A DNA stretch of 64,000 bases, taken from assembly GCA_014896255.1 (NCBI GenBank), contig JADBKT010000027.1:1-64000 (forward strand), given 5' to 3'. Numbering within the stretch: position 1 is the stretch's first letter; every line of letters begins with the position of its first letter. The notes below the pieces were generated by a model that was not told the DNA's origin, searched no databases, and worked only from the letters and a program-made list of their open reading frames with translations. The stretch comes from Hydrogenibacillus sp. Its GTDB lineage: Bacteria > Bacillota > Bacilli > Thermicanales > DSM-22653. Below, in pieces: positions 10,770 to 19,099 of the stretch. The translations under genes were made by a program, and so were the position numbers.

Positions 10770-12525
10770 GTCCGCGCAAACCCCCTCCCGCTTCGACGAA
10801 CGCTTCGAGTTTTTGTTTCTGGTACATCGCCGCGTACCAACCGCCCCGGCGAAGCAGCGCGGCATGGTCGCCGTGCTCGATGACCCGCCCGCCGTCGAGG
10901 ACGATGATCTGATCGGCGTGCTCCACCGCACTCAGGCGATGGGCGCTGATCAGCGTCGTCTTGCCCTGGCGCACAGCCTTAAGATTGGCGATGATCGCCG
11001 CCTCCGTCTTCCCGTCGACGGCCGACAAGGCATCGTCTAAGAGCAGGATCGGCGGATTCAAAATGAGCGCGCGCGCGATCGCGAGGCGCTGTTTTTGTCC
11101 CCCGGAAAGCGTCACGCCGCGCTCGCCGACGACCGTGTCGTAACCGTCCGGAAAACGGGCGATGTCTTCGTGGATATGGGCGAGCCGCGCCGCCCGCTCG
11201 ATCTCCTCTTGGGTCGCGTCCGGCTTGGCGAACGCGATATTTTCCCGCACCGTGGCGGAAAAAAGAACGTGGTCCTGCGGCACATAGGCGACCGCACGGC
11301 GGAGCGCATCGAGCGTGACGTCCGTAATCGAGACGCCGCCGATCGCAATCTCTCCCTCATCGATGTCGAATTCGCGGACAAACAGGCGCATGAGCGTCGA
11401 CTTGCCGCTTCCCGTACGTCCGACGATGCCAAGGGTACCGCCGGCAGGGAGCGTCACGTGAACGTCCCGAAGCGCCGGCGTCTCCTGCCCCGGATACGTA
11501 AAGCGGCCGATGGCGATCACCACATCGCCGTCAAGCGCGACGTCGCGGGCGCCCGGCCGGTCGGCGATCGCCGGCGGTTCGCGAAGCAGCCGCTGGATGC
11601 GCTCGTAGGAGGCGCTGCCGCGCTCCATAATGTTGAACAAAAAGCCGAACGCGAGCATCGGCCAGATGAGATGCCCGAGATAGATCGTAAACGACGTAAG
11701 CGTCCCGAGCGTCATCGATCCCTGAACGATGAACAGCGCGCCAAACCCGACGGTGAGCATGTACGAAAGCCCGACGAAAAACGTGATCACCGGGCCAAAC
11801 AGCGCGTCGACCCGGGCGACGGCGACGTTTTTGGCCACGACGTCATCGGTCAAGCGGGCGAATTGGCGGATCTCTTGATCCTGCTGGCCGAACGCCTTGA
11901 TCGCGCGCATGCCGCCGATATTTTCCTGCACCTTGCCGGTCAGTGCGCTGAACGCCTCCTGCGCGCGCTCAAACCGGACGTGAATGAGATCGGCGAGACG
12001 CCGCGTCGCGAAGGCGATCGCCGGCATCGGAACGAGCGCGATCAGCGCGAGCCGCCAGTCGAGGGTGAGCATCGTCACAACGACCAGGCCGCCCATGCTG
12101 AACGAGTCGACAAGCGTCATCACGCCTTCTCCGGCCGCGCTTTCGACCGCCTGCACGTCGTTGGTCGCGTGCGCCATCAGGTCGCCGACGCGGTGGCGGT
12201 GATAAAACGCGGGGGAAAGCCGCGTAAACTGATGAAACAAGCGGTTGCGCAGGATCATCCCCAGCTTGAACGCGCTGCCGAAAATGAAAAGACGCCAAAA
12301 ATAGCGCAGCACGTAAGAACACGCCGCGACCGATAGGATGAGCGCGATCGTCCAAAGAAGCTCGCGAGGGGTAAGCGTACCGAAGCGTATCCCGTCGACG
12401 ACACGCCCGATGAGATACGGCGGCAGCAGGTTGATGAAGGCGATCACGATCAAAAAAAAGGCCCCGAGCGCGTAGCTTTTAAACTCCTGTTTAAAAAACC
12501 AACCGAGCTCACGAAAAATGCGCAA
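10750..12525 (-). CDS. Heterodimeric ABC exporter subunit (YheI/BmrC-like)
   Basis: Second half of the exporter, 591 residues. Six transmembrane helices occupy residues 15-310; the ATPase domain has Walker A GRTGSGKS, Q-loop VPQDHVLF, signature LSGGQKQR and Walker B ILLLDDALSAVD. The residue after the Walker B aspartate is Asp, not Glu, marking the degenerate, poorly hydrolysing site of such heterodimers. The start is TTG at 12525, eight bases after GGAGG; the in-frame extension upstream contains that Shine-Dalgarno and is not coding. First gene of the two-gene operon. Confidence 0.9.
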   Translation of the reverse strand: MRIFRELGWFFKQEFKSYALGAFFLIVIAFINLLPPYLIGRVVDGIRFGTLTPRELLWTIALILSVAACSYVLRYFWRLFIFGSAFKLGMILRNRLFHQFTRLSPAFYHRHRVGDLMAHATNDVQAVESAAGEGVMTLVDSFSMGGLVVVTMLTLDWRLALIALVPMPAIAFATRRLADLIHVRFERAQEAFSALTGKVQENIGGMRAIKAFGQQDQEIRQFARLTDDVVAKNVAVARVDALFGPVITFFVGLSYMLTVGFGALFIVQGSMTLGTLTSFTIYLGHLIWPMLAFGFLFNIMERGSASYERIQRLLREPPAIADRPGARDVALDGDVVIAIGRFTYPGQETPALRDVHVTLPAGGTLGIVGRTGSGKSTLMRLFVREFDIDEGEIAIGGVSITDVTLDALRRAVAYVPQDHVLFSATVRENIAFAKPDATQEEIERAARLAHIHEDIARFPDGYDTVVGERGVTLSGGQKQRLAIARALILNPPILLLDDALSAVDGKTEAAIIANLKAVRQGKTTLISAHRLSAVEHADQIIVLDGGRVIEHGDHAALLRRGGWYAAMYQKQKLEAFVEAGGGLRGHAARSS

Positions 12526-12592
12526 ACAACGGTCCTCCTTTAGGCGCCTCCCGCCGCCCTCCGTCCGGCGCAAAACGACCGCCCGCACGCGC

Positions 12593-13564
12593 CTAGCGTC
12601 GCTTTGCGCGTTCCCACATCGACGGCGGGATCTTACCGACCGTCTCCATGAGGAGATCGTACAGCACCGCGTCGGAAACGGCGAGGCGTCCGTCGGTGAG
12701 CCGCTCGACAGGCATGCCGGCCGCCTCGAAGAGCTCCGACAGCGTCATCTGCTTGTCGCGAAGCGTCCGCATCGCCCGCCGCCAGCGGGGGACATGCGGC
12801 CCGTGATAATCATAGAGCGTCTCCCACTTTTCCCGGTCGATGGCGAGCACCGCCTCCCACATGTCCGAGACGACGTCGACCGTCGCGCCTTGCGCGCCCT
12901 TCTCAAACAGCCGCTGGCGGAAAACGTTTTTGATCAGCGCCTCTTCGCTGAATTCCAACAAAAACGGCGGCATGACGTACCCGACCGGCAGCGAGGAACG
13001 CATCGCCTGCAGCTGTTCGGGGTCGTCGTTCGCCTCCGAGCGGGTGACGGCCTGTACGACTTCGCGGATACGCGGGAGATTCATTTCAATATAGCGCTCC
13101 GGATGCTTCGCCTCCACCGGCACCTCGTACCCCCACGGCAGATTCGCCCGCTGCCCGGCGGCGATGCGCGTCGTCCGCCCGACGCTGTACGTGACCAGGT
13201 GATCGTACACCGGCTTGCCGACGCCGATATATAAAAACAGCACCGACTCACCGCGGATCGGTTCGTACGAATGTTCGGCGCGCACCATTCTCTTCAAAAA
13301 TCGCTCCCGGTTGGCGAGATCGTGATAATTCCCGAGATAAATCGCCGCCTTGAACGCCGACACCAACCGGTCGTCGTCGGTGGCCCGGAGCGCCACCACC
13401 CGCCGGTGCTGAACGACCGTCTCCCCGCGGGCGACAAAAATCTCGTTGATCGCCCGTTCAATATCATCCAGATGCCGATCGATCGGAATGAGATCATGCA
13501 AAAAAATGACGCGCGGATGCGCGTAGATGGCCTCTCGATCGAGCCGAAACCGTCTTCTCTCCAT
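12593..13564 (-). CDS. Divergent ThyX-like protein (flavin-dependent thymidylate synthase fold, function uncertain)
   Basis: 323 residues with no membrane segment. Parts follow the layout of ThyX: a region HSYEPIRGESVLFLYIGVGK leading to a basic motif GRTTRIAAGQRAN, then LQAMRSSLPVGY (like the AR-x-LP motif) and VFRQRLFEKGAQGATVD (like the R...AQ-E helix). The diagnostic RHRxxSxxExSxR is absent, replaced by the GRTTR segment, so thymidylate synthase activity is doubtful. The assignment is by eye and weak; it could be an uncharacterised family. It is followed by a HAD phosphatase gene upstream in the same orientation and is 67 bases from the exporter operon. Confidence 0.45.
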   Translation of the reverse strand: MERRRFRLDREAIYAHPRVIFLHDLIPIDRHLDDIERAINEIFVARGETVVQHRRVVALRATDDDRLVSAFKAAIYLGNYHDLANRERFLKRMVRAEHSYEPIRGESVLFLYIGVGKPVYDHLVTYSVGRTTRIAAGQRANLPWGYEVPVEAKHPERYIEMNLPRIREVVQAVTRSEANDDPEQLQAMRSSLPVGYVMPPFLLEFSEEALIKNVFRQRLFEKGAQGATVDVVSDMWEAVLAIDREKWETLYDYHGPHVPRWRRAMRTLRDKQMTLSELFEAAGMPVERLTDGRLAVSDAVLYDLLMETVGKIPPSMWERAKRR

Positions 13565-13651
13565 CCTCGTAACCTCACATCGCGCCTCGTAACCCCAACG
13601 TCACGATGCGCTTCGCTGAACTCTCCGCAGCCTCGCATGACGTCACAACCG

Positions 13652-14464
13652 TCATCTCGACTCCGGAACGCGTCCGAACAGGTGTTCCGAAAGCGCCAGA
13701 TAGACGCCTTCCTCGTTGTTCGAAGCGGTCAGCGCATCGGCCCGCGCCTTGACGTCGTCCGGGCTGTTCGCCATGGCCACGGAAAAGCCGGCGAGGGCGA
13801 ACATCTCCAGATCATTGTAATAATTGCCGATCACCAGCGTCCGCGCAAGCGGGATGCCGTACGCCTCCGCCACCGCCCGAAGGCCGGCGCCCTTATTCGC
13901 TCCCGGATGCACGACGTCGATGTACGTCTCCCCGCTTCTGAGCACGCGGTAGGCCGGAAAACGCCGAACGATCTCCGGATACAGCCGATCGACGTCCGCC
14001 TCCGCGCCGACCATCGTCACCTTGATCACCGGCTCGCGGACTTCCCGCCAATCGTCGACGACGATCGGCTTGGCGTAATACGCATCATATAAGGCGGCCA
14101 TCGCCGGATCCACGCGATCGACGTACAGGTGGAACGTCGTATTCACGTCATAATGCAGCCCGTTTTGCCGCGCGAACCGAAACAGCCGATCCAATCCTTC
14201 CCAACCGAGCGAAAACGTCAAGAGCGCCTCGCCGCTCCGCGGCCGAAAGACGAAAGCGCCGTTGTGCACGATCAGCGGGCCGTCGATGCCGAGTTCGACG
14301 AGTAGCGGCACCGTCCCGCTCGGATTGCGCCCGGTGGCGAGCGCCACAACGACCCCCGCCTCGTACGCCTCGCGGATGATGGCCCGCGTTTTCGGCGGAA
14401 TTTGGAACGCGTCATCGATCAGCGTGCCGTCGACATCGATGGCCACGAGGTCATATGGAAGCAA
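13652..14464 (-). CDS. HAD superfamily hydrolase, Cof subfamily (IIB) phosphatase
   Basis: Cytosolic phosphatase of 270 residues acting on sugar phosphates or similar small molecules. Motif I is VAIDVDGTL with nucleophile Asp10 and acid Asp12. Motif II is VALATGRN, a lysine lies in PGANKGAGLRAV, and motif III is VIGNYYNDLEMF. The C2B cap sits between motifs II and III. The start is TTG at 14464, preceded by GGAAGGAGGG; a GTG 18 bases upstream falls inside that site. One position usually Asp in motif III (GDxxND) reads GNYYND here. Confidence 0.88.
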   Translation of the reverse strand: MLPYDLVAIDVDGTLIDDAFQIPPKTRAIIREAYEAGVVVALATGRNPSGTVPLLVELGIDGPLIVHNGAFVFRPRSGEALLTFSLGWEGLDRLFRFARQNGLHYDVNTTFHLYVDRVDPAMAALYDAYYAKPIVVDDWREVREPVIKVTMVGAEADVDRLYPEIVRRFPAYRVLRSGETYIDVVHPGANKGAGLRAVAEAYGIPLARTLVIGNYYNDLEMFALAGFSVAMANSPDDVKARADALTASNNEEGVYLALSEHLFGRVPESR

Positions 14465-14560
14465 AAACGGCCCTCCTTCCACCGCGCTTCATCCATTGTA
14501 CGCGATCGAAGGCGCCGTAATCAAATCGCCTGCTTGAATCGCCCGCGCACACAGTCCGCT

Positions 14561-15094
14561 TCAACGGACATCGCGGAGGTCGAACTGTTTGATCTTATAA
14601 TATAGCGTCCGGAGGCTGATGCCCAGCGCTTCGGCCGTCTTGCGGCGATTGCCGCGGAAAAGCTTCAGCACGTAGGCGATGTGCTTCCGCTCGACCTCCT
14701 GCATGGAAATCGGGTACGCCTCATCTTCACGCTTGTCCGACAACTGCTTGAGCACAATCTCGCGCAGGCTGTCGATCGTCACCGGCTTGGCCAGATAATC
14801 GTTGGCCCCGGATTTCATCGCCTGCACCGCCGATTCGATCGACCCGTAAGCGGTGACAATGACGATGCGCGTCATGAGATCTTTGTCGCGCACTTGCTTG
14901 AGCAGGTCCAAGCCGCTTTCATCCGGCAGGTTGAGATCCAGGAGCACGACGTCGTACCGATTGCGCTTGAGCATCTCCAAGCCGTCCAAACCGGTTTCCG
15001 CCGCATACACCTCGATCCCTTCCGGCTCCAGCGCCTCGCGGGCAAGAAGCTCCAGCTCCTTCTCGTCGTCGATGACGAGCACTTTTTTCTTCAC
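14561..15094 (-). CDS. Response regulator with Fis-type DNA-binding domain
   Basis: 177 residues: an N-terminal receiver domain (phospho-acceptor Asp53 in VVLLDLNLP, acidic pair Asp9/Asp10, Thr in IVTAYGS, Lys in YLAKPV) and a C-terminal Fis helix-turn-helix (RKTAEALGISLRTLYYKIK). There is no AAA+ domain, so the layout resembles RegA/PrrA regulators rather than NtrC. The GTG at 15094 is chosen from the GAGG nine bases before it. No kinase gene is adjacent. Its own promoter lies at 15158-15185. Confidence 0.87.
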   Translation of the reverse strand: MKKKVLVIDDEKELELLAREALEPEGIEVYAAETGLDGLEMLKRNRYDVVLLDLNLPDESGLDLLKQVRDKDLMTRIVIVTAYGSIESAVQAMKSGANDYLAKPVTIDSLREIVLKQLSDKREDEAYPISMQEVERKHIAYVLKLFRGNRRKTAEALGISLRTLYYKIKQFDLRDVR

Positions 15095-15157
15095 ATCGCT
15101 CACCCTCAATCCAATGATAATATGCAACCATGAATGAGCACGATTTTCGCCTCTTTT

Positions 15158-15185
15158 ATTGTACCACATCATAGAAAAGATGCAA
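15158..15185 (-). promoter_or_regulatory. SigA-type promoter for the Fis-type response regulator
   Basis: On the minus strand -35 TTGCAT (15180-15185) and -10 TACAAT (15158-15163) are 16 bases apart. The leader to the GTG start is about 60 bases. Confidence 0.7.
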
Positions 15186-15226
15186 TGCACCTTTTGTCGG
15201 AGCTGTTGGATTAGGCGGACAAACGC

Positions 15227-15258
15227 GCCTCGTCCCACATACGCTATAGCGACGAGGC
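15227..15258 (+). repeat. Inverted repeat in front of the HtrA-like gene
   Basis: GCCTCGTC (15227-15234) and GACGAGGC (15251-15258) are perfect inverted arms. Between them lies a second small palindrome, CGCTATAGCG, partly overlapping. The structure ends about 8 bases before the ribosome binding site of the protease gene. It could be an operator or a leader hairpin; there is no T-run after it, so it is not a terminator. Confidence 0.5.
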
Positions 15259-15273
15259 AACTCGAGGTGGGGG

Positions 15274-16005
15274 ATGATGAAGCCGATGAAAAAGAAACGT
15301 TTGTCGCTCGATTTGTTGCGCGCCCAGTCGGCGCCGCCGGCGGTGCATCCGGCCAACATCTTCGTGGACGTCATCGACAAAGTCAAGGACACCATCGTGG
15401 CCATCGAAACCGACCGCGCGCGGGCCTTCGGGCCTTTCGCCCCGTTCTTTTTTTCGTTTTTCGCCATCGATGAAGAAGAAGACTTCCCGCCGGGCAAAAG
15501 CTTCGGCTCCGGCTTCGTGATCCATCCGCGCGGCTATGTGCTCACCAACCAGCACATCGTCGACGGCGCGGCCGAAATTCGCGTCCGCCAAGGCGACTTT
15601 ACCCGGCCGGCGCGCGTCGTCTGGCAAGACAAGATGCGCGACTTGGCCGTGCTCAAAATCAACGCGCCGATGCTGTTCAAGCCCGCCGTCCTGGGCAGTT
15701 CGAAAAAAGCGCGCGTCGGCGAATGGGTGATCGCCATCGGCAATCCCCTAGGTCTGGAGAACACCGTCACCGTCGGCGTCATCTCGGCCAAAAACCGAGC
15801 GCTGAAGACGGCCCAGCATCTCTACGAGGACGTCATCCAGACGGACGCGGCGATCAACCCGGGCAACAGCGGCGGCCCGCTGTTCAATCTGTACGGCGAA
15901 GTGATCGGCATGAACGCGGCGATCGTCCGCGATTCACAAAGCATCGGCTTCGCCATCGCCATCGACGGCATCAAGCCGCGCATCGCCGCTTACCTCCCGC
16001 GTTAG
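15274..16005 (+). CDS. Trypsin-like serine protease (HtrA-like, no PDZ domain)
   Basis: 243 residues of an S1C protease domain only. The triad is visible: His94 in TNQHIVDG, Asp123 in RDLAVLKI and Ser199 in PGNSGGPL. The N-terminus is basic (MKPMKKKR) with no signal peptide or transmembrane helix, and no PDZ domain follows, unlike DegP/HtrA. It may be cytosolic, as proposed for the B. subtilis YyxA class (that one has a membrane anchor), so location is uncertain. ATG at 15274 follows GAGGTGGGGG. Its last 72 bases overlap the converging Hpt gene. Confidence 0.88.
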   Translation: MMKPMKKKRLSLDLLRAQSAPPAVHPANIFVDVIDKVKDTIVAIETDRARAFGPFAPFFFSFFAIDEEEDFPPGKSFGSGFVIHPRGYVLTNQHIVDGAAEIRVRQGDFTRPARVVWQDKMRDLAVLKINAPMLFKPAVLGSSKKARVGEWVIAIGNPLGLENTVTVGVISAKNRALKTAQHLYEDVIQTDAAINPGNSGGPLFNLYGEVIGMNAAIVRDSQSIGFAIAIDGIKPRIAAYLPR

Positions 16006-16392
16006 ACGATCCGCTTCCAGGCGCTCGATCGCTTCCGCGAGGGCGCGCCGCGCGACCAAGACCACGGCCGCCGGATCCGCCGCACGTTCTTCTACCGTCG
16101 CATGTTCTCCGTCCGCCGCCTCTGCCTTGGCGCCGCGCGTCTCCGGCGCCGTAGAGCGCACCTCCCGCATATCTTTCGCCAAGCGAAAGCGCGCCTCGAG
16201 CGCCGCTCCGGCCTCGCGAACGGCGGTGAGGCCGAAGTAGTGGGCGCCCGAGTTCCCTTTGAGCGCGTGCCCTGTCTGCGCAAGCGCCTCCAGATCCCCT
16301 TCCGCCCAGGCGCGTTCGATCGCCTGATCGGCCTCTTTGAGCGTCCGCATCAAACTGTCGCGAAGCCGCGCCTCCGCCTCCCGACTGAGCAA
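15934..16392 (-). CDS. Hpt (histidine phosphotransfer) domain protein
   Basis: A 152-residue protein with an Hpt domain in its first 90 residues: the phospho-histidine His42 sits in TGHALKGNSGAHYFG, the hallmark of the four-helix Hpt bundle. The C-terminal half is Ala/Glu-rich helix. Such proteins relay phosphate between hybrid kinases and receivers. TTG at 16392 is chosen because GGGGAGG is eight bases upstream; a GTG at 16401 is too near that site. The gene overlaps the 3' end of the converging protease gene. Partner proteins are not adjacent; the kinase and receivers at 14561 and 25223-27702 are candidates by proximity only. Confidence 0.75.
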   Translation of the reverse strand: MLSREAEARLRDSLMRTLKEADQAIERAWAEGDLEALAQTGHALKGNSGAHYFGLTAVREAGAALEARFRLAKDMREVRSTAPETRGAKAEAADGEHATVEERAADPAAVVLVARRALAEAIERLEADRLTREVSGDARLDAVDGDGEADAL

Positions 16393-16448
16393 CCCGGACA
16401 CCTCCCCAAAAGTCGCGCCCGATGCACGCTTGGCGAATCGCCAATCGA

Positions 16449-17090
16449 CTACTTCAGGCGCCGGCCCCGCATCGGGGTTACCCGGCCGCGATCCATTTCC
16501 CGAGGCGATCCGAACGAAAGCTTCGGCTCCTCCCCGATCAGAAGCCGCCGGATGTTCGAACGGTGCAGCCAGATCGCATACGCGCCGATGGCGTAGGAGA
16601 TCAAAATAAAGAGCGGATCATGCCGAAACAGCGGCGTGAGCAGCGGGTAGACGGCGCTCGCGGTGATCGAGCCGATGGAGACCGTCCTTGTCCAAGCGAC
16701 GACGATGAAAAAAACGAGGGCGGTCAGGAGAATCGCCCACGGGTTCAAATATAGGAGGACGCCGAACGAGGTGGCGATCGCCTTGCCCCCGCGGAAACGC
16801 AAGAACAGCGATTTGGTGTGGCCGACGATGATGAGGAGCCCGACCGTATACAGCGCCCACGGCGACGCGACCAGCGGGGCGAGCATCACGGTGCCGATGA
16901 GTCCTTTTAAAATATCCGCGACGAGCGTAAGCACTCCGACGACGGGCCCGGCGCAACGAAACGCATTCGTCGTGCCGATGTTGCCGCTTCCGCAGTTCAG
17001 CAGATCGACCCCCACCGCCCGGGCAAACAGGAACCCGAACGGAATCGAGCCGATCACGTACGCCGACACAAACGCCAAAACCGTGCTCAT
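16449..17090 (-). CDS. plsY: Acyl-phosphate:glycerol-3-phosphate acyltransferase
   Basis: Membrane enzyme that makes lysophosphatidic acid, the first step of phospholipid synthesis. 213 residues with about five hydrophobic segments. The three PlsY motifs are visible: an N-terminal GSIPFGFLFAR then SGNIGTTNAFR, GHTKSLFLRFRGGKAIATSFG in the middle, and a late HRSNIRRL loop. ATG at 17090 overlaps the stop of the upstream glycosyltransferase gene by four bases (ATGA), so the pair form an envelope-lipid operon. Confidence 0.96.
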   Translation of the reverse strand: MSTVLAFVSAYVIGSIPFGFLFARAVGVDLLNCGSGNIGTTNAFRCAGPVVGVLTLVADILKGLIGTVMLAPLVASPWALYTVGLLIIVGHTKSLFLRFRGGKAIATSFGVLLYLNPWAILLTALVFFIVVAWTRTVSIGSITASAVYPLLTPLFRHDPLFILISYAIGAYAIWLHRSNIRRLLIGEEPKLSFGSPREMDRGRVTPMRGRRLK

Positions 17091-18244
17091 CGACGAACCT
17101 CCTTGACGTGAGCGAGAAAGCGCTCCAGTTCGCGGACAATCGTCGTCTGGTGCATGTCGCGCTTCAGCGGTTCAAAACGCGCCTTCATCGCCGCGCGCAA
17201 GCCCGGTTCCTTCATCCAGCGCTCGAAAAAGGCGTGAAGATCTTCCATCTGCCGCGTCACCACGGCCACCCCGGCCGCCGACAAAAACGCCGCGTTCGCC
17301 GCTTCCTGGCCGGGGATCGGCTTGAAGAGCACCATCGGGACCTCCATGGCCACCGCTTCCGACGTCGTAAGCCCCCCCGACTTGGTAAACACGAGGTCGG
17401 AGAGGCTCATCAGCTCGGCGATATTGTCCACGAAGCCGAACACGCGCATCCGATCCATGGCCCCTTTGGCGACCTCGGCCATCGTCTCATACAGCCTGCG
17501 GTTCCGACCGGTGACCACGATCACCTGCAGCGGGTCCGGCCGATCGAGCAAATATTTTCCCAGCGCGACGATCTGTTCCGATACGCCGAACGCCCCGGCG
17601 AGGACGAGCACCGTCGGGATCTCCGGGCGAAAGCCGAGTCTCTTGGCCCCTTCGGCGCGGTCGTACGTCAGACGGAACGGACGGCGCACGGGAATCCCGG
17701 TGACGCGGATCTTCTCCGCCGGGACCCCTTCGGCGAGCAGATCGTCGCGCACGCGCGACGCTCCGACAAAAAAAAGATCCGTCTCTTGATGAATCCACTG
17801 CCGGTGCGCCGCGTAGTCGGTAATCACCGTAAACGACGGCACCCTCGTCTCCCCCTGCCGCTTCAGTTCGGCATGGGCGCCGGCGGACGACGGGAAAGTA
17901 TGAATGACGACGTCCGGACGAAAATCGTTCAAATATTCCAGAAGTTTTCGCCCGCCGATGATGTGGCCGATCCTGCTCATGCTGCGGCTCAACGTCGAGT
18001 CCGTCGGAATGCGGTTGAACTGTTTATAAAAAAAGCCGTACAGCACGGGGGCATGTTTGATCCCCTGGATGTAAAAAAACTGCGCAAAACGACTCCATGC
18101 CGGATTGATCGTCTGCATGTAGTCGACAATCTCCACCGCCGCCTGCGGATGGTGGTGAAGGAGTTCTTCTTTGATCGCGCGCGACGCCTGGCGATGGCCT
18201 TCGCCGAAGCTCGCGCTCAAGATGAGGACGCGGTATGGCGCCAT
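17087..18244 (-). CDS. Processive diacylglycerol glycosyltransferase (UgtP/MGDG synthase family, GT28)
   Basis: 385 residues. The N-terminal half matches MGDG_synth (LILSASFGEGHRQASRAI, then VIHTFPSSAGAHAEL). The C-terminal half carries the GT28 UDP-sugar site with FTKSGGLTTSEAVAMEVPM and a final PIPGQEAANAAFL. It would add glucose or galactose to diacylglycerol, making glycolipid anchors for lipoteichoic acid. ATG at 18244 follows GAAGGAGG. First gene of an operon with plsY. Whether it is UgtP itself or one of the paralogous spore or vegetative enzymes cannot be settled here. Confidence 0.92.
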   Translation of the reverse strand: MAPYRVLILSASFGEGHRQASRAIKEELLHHHPQAAVEIVDYMQTINPAWSRFAQFFYIQGIKHAPVLYGFFYKQFNRIPTDSTLSRSMSRIGHIIGGRKLLEYLNDFRPDVVIHTFPSSAGAHAELKRQGETRVPSFTVITDYAAHRQWIHQETDLFFVGASRVRDDLLAEGVPAEKIRVTGIPVRRPFRLTYDRAEGAKRLGFRPEIPTVLVLAGAFGVSEQIVALGKYLLDRPDPLQVIVVTGRNRRLYETMAEVAKGAMDRMRVFGFVDNIAELMSLSDLVFTKSGGLTTSEAVAMEVPMVLFKPIPGQEAANAAFLSAAGVAVVTRQMEDLHAFFERWMKEPGLRAAMKARFEPLKRDMHQTTIVRELERFLAHVKEVRR

Positions 18245-18267
18245 CGTACATACCCTCCTTCATGTCT

Positions 18268-18298
18268 ATAGTATGCAGGCGACGACGGCAAAAATCAA
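18268..18298 (-). promoter_or_regulatory. Possible promoter for the glycosyltransferase-plsY operon
   Basis: On the minus strand -35 TTGATT (18293-18298) and -10 TACTAT (18268-18273) are separated by 19 bases, longer than ideal. It lies directly after the rnpB terminator, where a promoter is expected. Confidence 0.4.
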
Positions 18299-18309
18299 TA
18301 AGAACGCCC

Positions 18310-18351
18310 ACAAAAACAAAACCGCCGACGTGAACGGCTTCACTTCGGCGG
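18310..18351 (-). terminator. Terminator downstream of rnpB
   Basis: On the minus strand CCGCCGA ... TCGGCGG form the outer stem (18322-18351) with an inner GTGAA/TTCAC extension, followed by TTTTGTTTTTG. It stands about 25 bases after the RNase P RNA 3' end and would end that transcript. Confidence 0.85.
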
Positions 18352-18375
18352 CGTATGAAGGCGCCCATGTGGGCG

Positions 18376-18869
18376 ATCAGGAGCACTATAAGCCAGATTC
18401 TGTCCTCCCGTACTGCAAACGGGTGCCCAGCCCTCGTACAGGAGGCGTAGCCATCTTTCTATCGGCCGCCTGAGTGCGCTGGAGCGACCCGGTCGACCGA
18501 TCCCTCCGCCGATTCATTTCTCCTTGGAGGGTTCCCCTACCATGATTTGGGTTTCTCGCTTGCGGGGTTTACCGCGTTCCACCTCTTCCGTCGCCGGAAG
18601 AGCTCGTCTCTGTGGCACTTTCAGGCTACTGGGAACTCCGGGAGTTCCGTTCACCGCCGTCGACGAACCCGGCTCCCGGACCGCCTCTTTCGGACGCCTC
18701 ATGCGCCGAAGCGCGCCTCGAAGCGGTACGGGCCGCTCGCCGCCCCGGCTTGCGCCGGGCGCAAACACTCCGAGCATCGCAGCTCGGGCGAGTCTGGACT
18801 TTCCTCTACACCGCGCGGCTCGCGCCAAAAGCGCGAGCAGGCGATGCAGCGGCTACGCGTGCCCCTGAT
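18376..18869 (-). ncRNA. rnpB: RNase P RNA (type B)
   Basis: Catalytic RNA that matures tRNA 5' ends. On the minus strand the conserved 5' block GAGGAAAGTCCAGACTCGCC, the central GAAAGTGCCACAGAGACGAG, the block GTGGAACGCGGTAAACCCC followed by AGCGAGAAACCC, then GTTTGCAGTACG and the 3' GACAGAATCTGGCTTAT all occur in order. These central blocks match the Bacillus (type B) class. The ends are set by the P1 helix: ATCAGGGGCAC pairs with GTGCTCCTGAT with one G-U pair. At about 494 nt it is longer than the usual 400, from expanded GC-rich helices. Confidence 0.95.
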
Positions 18870-18908
18870 GCGCATGGGCGCTTGTTCACGGGGGTTATGG
18901 GACGGACA

Positions 18909-19000
18909 TGGTGGAGGAGGTGGGATTCGAACCCACGTGGGCCGCATGGACCCCAACGGTTTTCAAGACCGCCCCGTTATGACCACTTCGGTACTCCTCC
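18909..19000 (-). tRNA. tRNA-Ser(UGA)
   Basis: Class II tRNA with long variable arm. Acceptor GGAGGAG pairs perfectly with CTCCTCC, the T-arm GTGGG-TTCGAAT-CCCAC is normal, and the anticodon loop CTTGAAA carries TGA. CCA is encoded. It is intact and is the last tRNA before rnpB, 39 bases away. Confidence 0.92.
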
Positions 19001-19099
19001 GCGTGCGACCGAACGCCGTCACCGCCCCCTTGACCTCCAAGCGGCCGGAATCACCGACGCCTCTGCGCCCCGTTCGCTGCCGCGCCACCGCGTCATGCG

